Source of the DNA: Hephaestia mangrovi
GTDB taxonomy: Bacteria > Pseudomonadota > Alphaproteobacteria > Sphingomonadales > Sphingomonadaceae
Length of the DNA stretch: 64,000 bases
Direction of reading: 5' to 3'
Assembly: GCF_019880555.1 (NCBI RefSeq)
Contig: NZ_JAINVU010000004.1
Span: 273,355 to 337,354 of the forward strand
Shown here piece by piece: positions 1 through 15,529 of the stretch (position 1 is its first letter; the number at the start of each line of letters is the position of its first letter). A model generated the notes under the pieces. The model made no database searches. It was not told where the DNA came from and saw only the letters and a list, made by a program, of their open reading frames with translations. The translations under genes were made by a program, and so were the position numbers.

Positions 1-103
1 CGTAGCTGATGCAGCCGGCGCGCCGCTGGCCATCCTCGAACGGCTCGATCATCTGGTGCGAAAGCGCCTGTTCGCGGATCCAGCGGTCGGACAGGATCGC
101 CAT
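1..103 (-). CDS. dcd: dCTP deaminase, N-terminal part (cut by window edge)
   Basis: Reading leftwards from an ATG at 103-101 gives 34 residues beginning [20 protein letters not shown] and continuing with [12 protein letters not shown]. This matches the N-terminus of bacterial dCTP deaminase, which converts dCTP to dUTP for dTMP synthesis. A purine-rich AAGGGGA lies just upstream of the ATG and supports this start. The catalytic part lies outside the window. It follows the beta-glucosidase on the same strand with a 69-nt gap; no functional link is implied. Confidence 0.85.
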   Translation of the reverse strand, partial: MAILSDRWIREQALSHQMIEPFEDGQRRAGCISY

Positions 104-172
104 GCGTGATTCCCCTTGTTGGACGAGGCGGCAGCTTTCGCGGGAATGGCGCCGCGAGGCAAGGGGTCGCGA

Positions 173-2425
173 TTACGCCCTGGCCAAATCGAAGCTGCCG
201 CGCAGGCCGCCGACTGAGGATGTGGCGATCCACAGATCGAAAGCGCCGGGCTCGACCGTCCAGCCGTGCTCGCCCCAGAATTGCAGGTCTTGCCGCTTGA
301 GCGTGAAGCGCACCCGCTGCGTACCGCCGGGCGCGAGGGTCACGCGCTGGAAGCCCTTCAATTCGCGTACCGGCCGCGTGCGGCTGGCGACGCGATCGTG
401 GATGTAGAGCTGGACGACCTCGGTCCCGGCGCGCTTGCCCACGTTGGTGAGCAGCGCCGACGCGGCAAGGCTGCCGTCCCACGCCAGTTCGCGATCGACT
501 TGGAGATCGCTGAGCGTGAACCGGGTGTAGCTCAGCCCGTGGCCGAACGGATACATCGCCTCGTTCTTCGTCTCGCGATAACGCGCCTTATAGGCCTGAT
601 CGCCCTCGTCGGGTGCGGGCCGGCCGGTCGGGCGGTGATCGTAGAAATAGGGCTCCTGGCCCGAATAATTGGGGAAGCTCGCCGACAGCTTGGCCGAGGG
701 GTTGACCGCGCCGAACAGCACGTCGGCCACCGCATTGCCCGTCTCGCTGCCGAGGAACCAGCAGGCGAGGATCGCCGGCGCTTGCTTGACGGCGCCGCTC
801 AGCGCCAGCGCGCGGCCGTGCTTGAGCAGCACGATCACGGGCTTGCCGGCCGCCGCGACGGCCTCGGCAAGCGCTTGCTGCGCCGGCGGCACGACGATCG
901 CCACGCGCGACTGGTCCTCGCCCGACATGCCCTGATCCTCGCCGATCGCGAGGATGACGAGATCGACCGCTTTCGCCGCCGCAACCGCGGCGTCGATCCC
1001 GCCGGCGATCGGCTTTTCGACCTCCGAGCCCTTGACGACGGTGAGCGCGGCCGGATCGGCGAGCCGGGCGCGAATGCCGCTGGCGATATCGACGCCGATC
1101 GTCTCGTCCGCCATGAACGCCCAGGGGCCGGCGAGATTGGCCTTGTCGTCGCCGAACGGGCCGATCAGCGCGATTTTGCCCGGCGCCTTGCCGAGCGGCA
1201 GCAGGTCGCCGTCATTCTTGAGCAGCACGATCGAGCGCGCGCCCGATTCGCGGGACAAGGCGCGCGTCGCGGGCATCGCCACCTGCGTCTTCTCGCGGGC
1301 ATAGTCCATCGAGCGATAGGGATTGTCGAACAGCCCGAGTTGCTCCTTCAGGGTCAGCACGCGCCGCACCGAGGCATCGACCAGCGCCTCGGCCACCTCG
1401 CCCTTTTCGACCAGATCGGGCAGCCATTTGTTGTAGAGCCCGCTCTGCATCGACATGTCGACGCCGGCGGTGAACGCCTTCTTCGCCGCATCGCGGCCGT
1501 CGGCGGCATAGCCGTGCGCGATCAGTTCCTCATCGGCGGTATAATCGGACACGACGAGGCCGCGGAAATGCCATTGATCGCGCAGCAATTCGGTGAGCAG
1601 CCAATGGTTGCCGCTGGCGGGTACGCCATCGAGATCGTTGAACGCCGACATGGTGGTCAGCGCGCCGGCGTCGAACGCGGCCTTGAATGGCGGCAGGTGG
1701 ATTTCGCGCAACGTCTCCATCGAGATGTCGACGGTATTGTATTCCATCCCCGCCGCGACCGCGCCATAGGCCGCGAAATGCTTGGGGCAGGCGGCGACGC
1801 GGCTCGGATCGGTGGGGTCGCTGCCCTGGAAGCCGCGCACGCGGGCGATCGCCATCTGCTGGCCGAGATAGGTGTCCTCGCCGGAGCCTTCGGCGACGCG
1901 CCCCCAGCGCTCGTCGCGCGCGACATCGACCATCGGCGCGAAGGTCCAGTGCATCCCGACCGCGGTGGTTTCCAGCGCGGCGGCGCGCGCGGTGCGCATC
2001 GCGAGGTCGGGATCGAACGAGCCCGCCTCGGCGATCGGAATCGGGAAGACGGTGGCGAGCCCGTGGATCACGTCGCCGGCAAAGACCAGCGGAATCTTGA
2101 GCCGGCTCTGCTCGATCGCGGTCTTCTGCGCCCGCCGCGCCCCCGACACGCCGACGCCGTTGAACAGCATCCCGATCCGGCCCGCCTTGATGTCGGCGAG
2201 CTGTTTTGCCGCATTGCTGCTCACCGCATTGGGATTGAACGGGATACGCGGCGGCCGGATCGCGTCACCGAAGCAGGAGAGCTGCCCGGCCTTTTCGGCG
2301 AGCGTCATCTTCGCGATCAGGCTCTCGATCCGGTCGCTCTGGGCAAAGGCGATGCGCGGAGCGAGCGCGAATCCGGCGATCGCGCCGCCGGCCTTGAGCA
2401 GCGTGCGGCGAGTTGGCGACGTCAT
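173..2425 (-). CDS. bglX: Exported GH3 beta-glucosidase (BglX type)
   Basis: 750 aa. The N-terminus has a twin-arginine-type signal (RRTLLKAGGAIAGFALA, cleavage probably near AFAQ at residue 29), so the enzyme is probably exported folded to the periplasm. It is a glycoside hydrolase family 3 enzyme removing terminal beta-linked glucose from oligosaccharides. Visible family marks are the KHFAAYG substrate-binding motif (215-221) and GLVVSDY with the likely nucleophile Asp294, followed by the GH3 C-terminal alpha/beta domain and a C-terminal fibronectin-III-like domain (from about residue 660). Length is close to that of E. coli BglX. No transporter or sugar regulator sits beside it. Exact substrate is not readable from sequence. 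Confidence 0.9.
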   Translation of the reverse strand: MTSPTRRTLLKAGGAIAGFALAPRIAFAQSDRIESLIAKMTLAEKAGQLSCFGDAIRPPRIPFNPNAVSSNAAKQLADIKAGRIGMLFNGVGVSGARRAQKTAIEQSRLKIPLVFAGDVIHGLATVFPIPIAEAGSFDPDLAMRTARAAALETTAVGMHWTFAPMVDVARDERWGRVAEGSGEDTYLGQQMAIARVRGFQGSDPTDPSRVAACPKHFAAYGAVAAGMEYNTVDISMETLREIHLPPFKAAFDAGALTTMSAFNDLDGVPASGNHWLLTELLRDQWHFRGLVVSDYTADEELIAHGYAADGRDAAKKAFTAGVDMSMQSGLYNKWLPDLVEKGEVAEALVDASVRRVLTLKEQLGLFDNPYRSMDYAREKTQVAMPATRALSRESGARSIVLLKNDGDLLPLGKAPGKIALIGPFGDDKANLAGPWAFMADETIGVDIASGIRARLADPAALTVVKGSEVEKPIAGGIDAAVAAAKAVDLVILAIGEDQGMSGEDQSRVAIVVPPAQQALAEAVAAAGKPVIVLLKHGRALALSGAVKQAPAILACWFLGSETGNAVADVLFGAVNPSAKLSASFPNYSGQEPYFYDHRPTGRPAPDEGDQAYKARYRETKNEAMYPFGHGLSYTRFTLSDLQVDRELAWDGSLAASALLTNVGKRAGTEVVQLYIHDRVASRTRPVRELKGFQRVTLAPGGTQRVRFTLKRQDLQFWGEHGWTVEPGAFDLWIATSSVGGLRGSFDLARA

Positions 2426-2530
2426 CGGGCATCCTCTCGTGGAAACGGTTACACGCCTTCTATCGCCGATTGTCGCGATGAACGGAACCCCCGGCGGTCA
2501 AAGTCGCGATTGGTGTCGGCCTGGTTTGGG

Positions 2531-2564
2531 GAGCCGCCGTCGTCGTAAGAGGCGACGGCGGCTC
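2531..2564 (-). terminator. 12-bp perfect stem-loop after the YccA gene
   Basis: Two perfectly complementary 12-nt arms (GAGCCGCCGTCG and its complement) flank a 10-nt loop just beyond the stop codon of the Bax-inhibitor gene. There is no U-tract, so it may be an RNA 3'-end stabiliser or a weak terminator rather than a classical intrinsic terminator. Confidence 0.4.
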
Positions 2565-2577
2565 GGTTCGCAGGTGA

Positions 2578-3279
2578 TTATTGCTGCCGCTGGCCGCCGA
2601 GGTTGAGCAGCAACTGGAAGAGGTTGACCAGATTGAGATAGAGGCCGAGCGCGCTCATCAGTGCGAGCTTCTCGGCCCGCTCGGTGCCGCCATAAGCAAG
2701 ATATTCGGATTTCGCCCGCTGCGTATCCCAGGCGGCGAGCCCGGTGAATACCGCCACGCCGACCAGCGAGATCGCGGTCTGCAGCGCGCTGGAGGCGAGC
2801 AGCAGATTGACCAGCGACGCAGCGACCACGCCGATCAGCCCCATCATCAGGAAGCTGGACCAGCGCGACAGGTCGCGCTTGGTAGTGTATCCCCACAGGC
2901 TGACCCCGGCGAACATGATCGCCGCGACCAGGAACATCTGGGCGATGCTGGCGCCGGTGAACACCAGGAAGATGCTGGCCAGCGATACCCCCATCACCGC
3001 GGCGAAGCCGTAAAAGGCGGCGCGTGCGGCGCCCAGTGTCATCCGGTCGATACGGAAGCTGAGGAAGAACACGAAGGCGAGCGGCGCGAACATCGCCACC
3101 CATTTGAGCGGTGTGCCGAAGATCAGCGCGGTTGCCACCGGCGAAGCGGCGATCGCGGCGGCAACCGCGGCGGTGACGATCAGGCCGATCGCCATCGTGC
3201 GATAGACGCCGACCATGTGACGGCGCAGCCCGGCATCGAAATTCGGGCGGGCGGCGGGGGCGAAGAGCACGCGATCCAT
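2578..3279 (-). CDS. Bax inhibitor-1/YccA family membrane protein
   Basis: 233 aa from the ATG at 3279 (MDRVLFAPAARP). An upstream in-frame extension to 3339 runs into the preceding gene and lacks family-like residues. The protein has about seven hydrophobic segments after a short charged N-terminus, and ends with the alpha-proteobacterial YccA-like run YLNLVNLFQLLLNLGG. Family members are inner-membrane proteins; E. coli YccA modulates FtsH proteolysis and others act as Ca2+ leak channels. It lies 4 nt downstream of the DUF465 gene, so the two are probably co-transcribed. Confidence 0.88.
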   Translation of the reverse strand: MDRVLFAPAARPNFDAGLRRHMVGVYRTMAIGLIVTAAVAAAIAASPVATALIFGTPLKWVAMFAPLAFVFFLSFRIDRMTLGAARAAFYGFAAVMGVSLASIFLVFTGASIAQMFLVAAIMFAGVSLWGYTTKRDLSRWSSFLMMGLIGVVAASLVNLLLASSALQTAISLVGVAVFTGLAAWDTQRAKSEYLAYGGTERAEKLALMSALGLYLNLVNLFQLLLNLGGQRQQ

Positions 3280-3283
3280 GGCG

Positions 3284-3514
3284 TCAGCCCTCCGCCTGCC
3301 GGGGGCCGCGCACCCGCGCGAGCAGCCGGCACGCGGCACGGCGGAACTCGGAGGCCTCCGGGATGTGGCGCACCAGCCGATCCTTGACCGCGAGGCGCTG
3401 CTTCTTGAGGTGGCGCAGGCGGAAATGGTCGGGCACGCCGCGCGCGGCCTCGCGCCGGATTTCGCGGTTGAGGTGGCGGTGGGTAGCGATCAGACGCTCG
3501 ATCAGCGAATTCAT
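3284..3514 (-). CDS. DUF465 (YdcH-like) small protein
   Basis: 76 aa, MNSLIERLIATHRHLNREIR onward, with the LxxRHxxLxxEIxxE heptad and the LKKQRLAVKDRL helix typical of DUF465 proteins, which fold as a short helical hairpin. A GGAGG lies 5 nt before the second of two adjacent ATGs, so that one (3514) is preferred. Function is unknown in the family. It precedes the Bax-inhibitor gene in a probable two-gene operon. Confidence 0.8.
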   Translation of the reverse strand: MNSLIERLIATHRHLNREIRREAARGVPDHFRLRHLKKQRLAVKDRLVRHIPEASEFRRAACRLLARVRGPRQAEG

Positions 3515-3719
3515 CATGTCCTCCAAATCGAAGTTGCATTCGAAATCGAGGGCGTCGGTGGAAGAGGGACAGGTACGTCCGAACTGCACCGAGCACGCTC
3601 GATGCGGTCCGACATCACGGAGGCTTGTGAGAAGCCGCCGCCAGAGGGGCCCGGTCCGCTCCATCGTGATAACGCGGCGAAGCTGAACGGGGGATGACAG
3701 GTTGGGGGCCGTTGCGGCC

Positions 3720-3762
3720 AAAAAGAAACCGCCGCCCGGTTGCCCGGACGGCGGTTCTTTTT
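3720..3762 (-). terminator. Intrinsic terminator of rpoBC (usable from both sides)
   Basis: A long GC-rich stem (about 14 bp) with a 4-nt loop is flanked by five A residues on the left and five T residues on the right. On the minus strand it lies just beyond the rpoC stop and ends in a T-run, so it should end the rpoBC transcript. Its symmetry means it could also stop rightward transcription. Confidence 0.85.
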
Positions 3763-3785
3763 CGTGTCAGCGTCTCAGCCGGGGA

Positions 3786-8060
<4,275 letters not shown>

Positions 8061-8135
8061 AATTCAGTTTCCTCTGAGGGAAAATCTTGGGGCAGGGGGC
8101 GGGGAAGGGCGCCGCCGAAGCGACGCCCCGCCTGA

Positions 8136-12284
<4,149 letters not shown>

Positions 12285-12488
12285 GTTTTAGATTCGCCCT
12301 CGTCGATCAGAATGTCGCATCCGGATGCCACCGGAAGGGGGCGCGCAAGACGACGCAAAAAGCCGCGTGTTCGCCTCCTTCGGGGAGGAAAACCGCAGCT
12401 TGCAGCGTCGTGAAACCATCGCCATCCCATTCGCCCGATGCGTTGCGCGACGACGCATCATTTCCCGGATGTCGTGGATATGGACGGC

Positions 12489-12517
12489 GATATAGGATCG
12501 CGGGGCACGCGTGTCAA
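12489..12517 (-). promoter_or_regulatory. Sigma-70-type promoter of rpoBC
   Basis: On the minus strand TTGACA (12517-12512) and TATATC (12494-12489) are separated by exactly 17 nt. Transcription would begin near 12482 and leave a leader of about 200 nt before rpoB. The leader contains a CCTCC/GGAGG stem-loop and a GATGCGT/ACGCATC stem, so it could carry post-transcriptional control. The rest of the 12285-12629 gap shows nothing else. Confidence 0.75.
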
Positions 12518-12629
12518 TTGTGCGACACCTCGCGCGTGAAATGCGTCCTGGCGCGTGTCGGCCCATTCGCCGGTTGGCAAGCGTTCAGCTTGCGGCGATT
12601 AGGGCGGCTGATTGTTTCCTGTCGGACAG

Positions 12630-13805
12630 ATGATGCGTTTCCCGCCGTTCAACACGCCACGACCGCGCCGCCGCCCGGCGCTGATCGCGCTCGCCGCCGG
12701 CGCCGCGCCGGTCGCCGCCCAGACCACGCCGGCGCAGCCGCCGGCCAACAGCCAGGCGCCGCAGACGCTTCCCGGCCTCGACAATTTCTCGATCGCGCCG
12801 CGCACGCCGATGCCGATGCCGGTTCCCACCCCGACGCCCACGCCCAGTCCGGCGGCGCCGCTGACCGTCCAGCCGCTGCCGAGCCCGACGCCGACCCCGC
12901 GTGCTGCGCCTTCTCGCGCGGCCCGCAGTCCGGCGCCTGTGCCAAAGCCATCACCGACGCCGGCTGCCACCCCGACCGCTACCCCTGGCGCAACGTCAAG
13001 TGCCACGCCGTCCGCGGCCGCAACGCCGGTTCCCGCTGAAACCGCGACGCCCGCGGCGGTCCCGGCGCCCGCGCCCGCCGCCGCACCGGGCCATTCCTTG
13101 TTGTGGATCGCGCTGTTCATCGTCCTGTTGCTGCTGCCTGCGCTTGGCGTCGTCTTGTGGTTCCTGCGCCGCAGCCCGGCCGGTGCCGTGCCGGCCGACG
13201 CGGCATGGGACGAGGATGACGAGGATTGGATCGCGCCCGATCAGCTTGTCCCGGCGCCCGCGCCGCGTCCGGTTGTCCCGCCGCGCCAGCCCCCCGGCAC
13301 CGCGACGCGGCCGCGCCTCGAAATCGGCTTCACCCCACGCAGCGCGGGCACCGATGGCGGTCGCGCCGCGGTCGATTACGATCTCGTCGTCAGGAACACC
13401 GGCAATGCCGCGGCGGAGGGCGTGCAGATGCGCGTCGAGCTGGTCACGGCGGGGAACAGCCACGATGCCGAGTTGCAGGCGCGGCTCGATGCCCCGATCG
13501 AAAAGCCGATGATCGCGCCGTTCACACTCGCTGCCGGCCAGGCCCGCCCGATTCGCGCGCTCGCGCAATTGCCCAAGGCCGCAATCAACGTCGTGGCGGT
13601 GCAGGGGCGGCCGATGTTCGTGCCGATCGTCGCCGTCGACCTGCGATACCGCTGGCCCGGCGGCGAGGCCCAGACCGCCGGGAGCTTCGTCATCGGCATC
13701 GCGCCGAAGGCAGGCGAGCGGATGCGCCCGTTCTGGCTCGACGGCGCACCGCGCATGTATGACGCGGTGACGGCGCGCCCGCATGCGGTGGGGGTGAGGC
13801 GATAG
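12630..13805 (+). CDS. Proline/threonine-rich single-pass membrane protein of unknown function
   Basis: About 391 aa from the paired ATGs at 12630/12633; a TTG at 12612 is possible but lacks a ribosome site. Layout: an Arg-rich start and weak signal peptide ending near PVAAQ; a low-complexity Pro-Thr-Ala region (about residues 30-150) with PTPTPTPS repeats; one strong transmembrane helix (LLWIALFIVLLLLPALGVVL); an acidic patch (DEDDEDW); and a C-terminal beta-rich domain with VDYDLVVRNTGNAAAEGV, which looks like an Ig-like or DUF11-like fold. It sits opposite to and between rplL and rpoB. The Pro-rich part may span the cell wall or periplasm. No function can be assigned. Confidence 0.75.
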   Translation: MMRFPPFNTPRPRRRPALIALAAGAAPVAAQTTPAQPPANSQAPQTLPGLDNFSIAPRTPMPMPVPTPTPTPSPAAPLTVQPLPSPTPTPRAAPSRAARSPAPVPKPSPTPAATPTATPGATSSATPSAAATPVPAETATPAAVPAPAPAAAPGHSLLWIALFIVLLLLPALGVVLWFLRRSPAGAVPADAAWDEDDEDWIAPDQLVPAPAPRPVVPPRQPPGTATRPRLEIGFTPRSAGTDGGRAAVDYDLVVRNTGNAAAEGVQMRVELVTAGNSHDAELQARLDAPIEKPMIAPFTLAAGQARPIRALAQLPKAAINVVAVQGRPMFVPIVAVDLRYRWPGGEAQTAGSFVIGIAPKAGERMRPFWLDGAPRMYDAVTARPHAVGVRR

Positions 13806-13817
13806 CCCCGAGCTGAC

Positions 13818-13906
13818 CGTCACTCCGGACTCGTTCCGGGGGTCCAATGCGCCTCAAGCTATATCGTTCGTGGATGGTTGGATGCCGGAACAAGTCCGGC
13901 ATGACG
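13818..13906. repeat. REPIN-like element 1 (two inverted REP palindromes)
   Basis: A left arm (CGTCACTCCGGACTCGTTCC...) and an inverted right arm (...CCGGAACAAGTCCGGCATGACG) bound an 89-bp unit. Each arm is itself a short imperfect palindrome. The same architecture recurs at four other places in the window. Confidence 0.7.
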
Positions 13907-13934
13907 GGTTGGTTGATAACGTGTCTCCACACAT

Positions 13935-14033
13935 CGTCACCGGCGAACTTGTTTCAGGGTCCACGGACCAACGCCGGCGACACGCGCGACGCGACTGATG
14001 CGCCATGGATGCTGAAACACGTTCAGTATGACG
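13935..14033. repeat. REPIN-like element 2
   Basis: A 99-bp unit with the left arm CGTCACCGGCGAACTTGTTT and the inverted right arm GCTGAAACACGTTCAGTATG. It directly follows element 1 and precedes the rplL terminator. Together the two fill the gap between the convergent Pro-rich gene and rplL. Confidence 0.7.
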
Positions 14034-14038
14034 GGCAC

Positions 14039-14071
14039 AAAAAAGGGCGGCCCCCGCGCGGGAGCCGCCCC
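14039..14071 (-). terminator. Intrinsic terminator of rplJL
   Basis: On the minus strand a GGGGCGGC/GCCGCCC stem closed by a GC-rich inner hairpin is followed by six T residues. It lies about 50 nt past the rplL stop codon and explains why rpoBC needs its own promoter. Confidence 0.85.
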
Positions 14072-14122
14072 TTCTTTTGCTCTCGGCCCCGGCTTGCACC
14101 GAGGCCACGCAAGCCTTGCGGC

Positions 14123-14506
14123 TTACTTCAGCTCGACGGTCGCGCCGGCGGCTTCGAGCTGGGCCTTGATCTTCTCGGCCTCTTCCTTGTTCACGCCTTC
14201 CTTGACGGCCTTCGGCGCGCCCTCGACGAGGGCCTTCGCCTCGGTCAGGCCGAGCTGGGTGATGGCGCGGACTTCCTTGATGACGTTGATCTTCTTGCCA
14301 CCGTCGCCGGTGAGGATCACGTCGAACTCGTCCTTGGCCTCTTCGGCCGCGGCGCCACCACCGGCACCGCCGGCGGCCGGGCCGGCGACGGCGACGGCCG
14401 CAGCAGCCGAGACGCCCCACTTCTCTTCGAGAAGCTTGGCAAGGTCAGCCGCCTCGAGGACGGTCAGTTCGGAAAGCTGGTCAACCAGCGCGTTCAGGTC
14501 TGCCAT
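14123..14506 (-). CDS. rplL: 50S ribosomal protein L7/L12
   Basis: 127 aa: N-terminal dimerisation domain ([20 protein letters not shown]), an Ala/Gly-rich hinge around residues 36-55, and the C-terminal factor-binding domain EKTEFDVIL-like ([14 protein letters not shown], then [20 protein letters not shown]). It forms the stalk that recruits EF-Tu and EF-G. It follows rplJ by 72 nt and shares its transcript. Confidence 0.98.
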   Translation of the reverse strand: MADLNALVDQLSELTVLEAADLAKLLEEKWGVSAAAAVAVAGPAAGGAGGGAAAEEAKDEFDVILTGDGGKKINVIKEVRAITQLGLTEAKALVEGAPKAVKEGVNKEEAEKIKAQLEAAGATVELK

Positions 14507-14578
14507 TTTTAAGTCTCCATGCGGGGCTCAACTGCCCCAATCGGTTCAAAACAAAAGCTGTTCGCTTGACGATCGCTG

Positions 14579-15094
14579 TCAGGCGGCATCCTTGGCGCCA
14601 TAGGCACCGAACACGCGCGCGAGCTTCGCGGCAGGCGCATTCGAAAGCTGGGCGAGCTTGGTCGCGGGCGCCTGGACGAGGCCCACGATCTTGGCCCGCA
14701 GCTCGTCGAGCGACGGCAGCGACGCGAGTGCGTTCACACCTTTGACGTCGAGAACGGTCGTTCCCATGCCACCGCCGACGATTTCCAACTTGTCGTTGGT
14801 CTTCGCGAAATCCGACACCACCTTGGCGGCGGCGACCGGATCGGTCGAGGTAGCCAGGGCCACCGGCCCGGTCAGCAGGTCGCTGAGCCCGGCATAATCG
14901 GTGTCCTTGAGCGCGATCTTGGCAAGCTTGTTCTTCGAGACCTTGTAGGTCGCGCCGGCTTCCCGCATTTTGATCCGAAGCTCGGTCGACTGCGCGACAG
15001 TGAGCCCGAGGTTGCGGGTGACGACCACCACGCCGACCTCGTTGAAGGTGCGGTTCAGCTCGGCAACGGCCTCGGTCTTTTGAGCACGATCCAT
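14579..15094 (-). CDS. rplJ: 50S ribosomal protein L10
   Basis: 171 aa from ATG 15094 ([20 protein letters not shown]). In-frame extensions upstream read through the mRNA leader and are not family-like. L10 is the base of the ribosomal stalk and binds L7/L12 dimers through its C-terminal helix (here ending [10 protein letters not shown]). In many bacteria the L10-L12 complex represses its own mRNA leader. Here a leader of about 230 nt with a hairpin next to the ribosome site fits that pattern. GTGGAGAATGGC just before the ATG provides the Shine-Dalgarno. Confidence 0.97.
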   Translation of the reverse strand: MDRAQKTEAVAELNRTFNEVGVVVVTRNLGLTVAQSTELRIKMREAGATYKVSKNKLAKIALKDTDYAGLSDLLTGPVALATSTDPVAAAKVVSDFAKTNDKLEIVGGGMGTTVLDVKGVNALASLPSLDELRAKIVGLVQAPATKLAQLSNAPAAKLARVFGAYGAKDAA

Positions 15095-15110
15095 GCCATT
15101 CTCCACGTTT

Positions 15111-15130
15111 GGCGGCTCCGAAGAACCGCC
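15111..15130 (-). promoter_or_regulatory. UUCG-capped hairpin in the rplJ leader
   Basis: On the minus strand GGCGGTTC-TTCG-GAGCCGCC forms an 8-bp stem with a UUCG tetraloop (one G-U pair). It ends about 16 nt before the rplJ start and just upstream of the Shine-Dalgarno. Its position suits feedback control by L10-L12, but no binding motif was verified. Confidence 0.5.
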
Positions 15131-15330
15131 GGTTACACGCCGGGCAAGGCGCGAACGCCGCACCCGGTTTTGTCCTTGCGATGGGGAAGGGCGCCGCATG
15201 GACGCGGCAGACCGGCAAGCGCCGGCCTTGAAATCCTTTTCCCCGTCTCGGCGAGAAATCAAGGGCGCAAGGCCCACTCGCTGTCTCGGACGAGACTCGG
15301 CCCACGCACGCGCAGGACGAGGTGGCCGGC

Positions 15331-15358
15331 ACTCTACAGGCGTGCGCGGAAAAGTCAA
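15331..15358 (-). promoter_or_regulatory. Probable rplJL promoter
   Basis: On the minus strand TTGACT (15358-15353) and TAGAGT (15336-15331) are 16 nt apart, placing the start near 15324 and giving a leader of about 230 nt before rplJ. It is the only good sigma-70-like pair seen in the gap. The remaining part, towards the oligopeptidase gene, is a REPIN. Confidence 0.5.
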
Positions 15359-15376
15359 CCGCGCGCCTTCCTTCCC

Positions 15377-15474
15377 CGTCATGCTGGACTTGTTTCATCA
15401 TCCATGGTGCAACGCTGGCGCCGTGGGCGTCGCTGATGTTGGGCCATGGCCCCTGAAACGAGTTCAGGGTGACG
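15377..15474. repeat. REPIN-like element 3
   Basis: 98 bp, left arm CGTCATGCTGGACTTGTTTC and inverted right arm CCTGAAACGAGTTCAGGGTG, each next to a CCATGG. It lies between the divergent rplJ and oligopeptidase genes, unlike most other copies, which lie between convergent genes. Confidence 0.7.
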
Positions 15475-15529
15475 AGTGGTATTGATACCCCTCGACTAGG
15501 CCACCAGCCTCGCGATAGGGCTGCCAGCC

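Noticed and set aside
13818..14033. Initial impression of a CRISPR-like or terminator array
   Set aside because: The repeats are inverted pairs with different cores and no uniform spacers, matching REPIN elements instead. No CRISPR repeats or cas genes were seen anywhere in the window.
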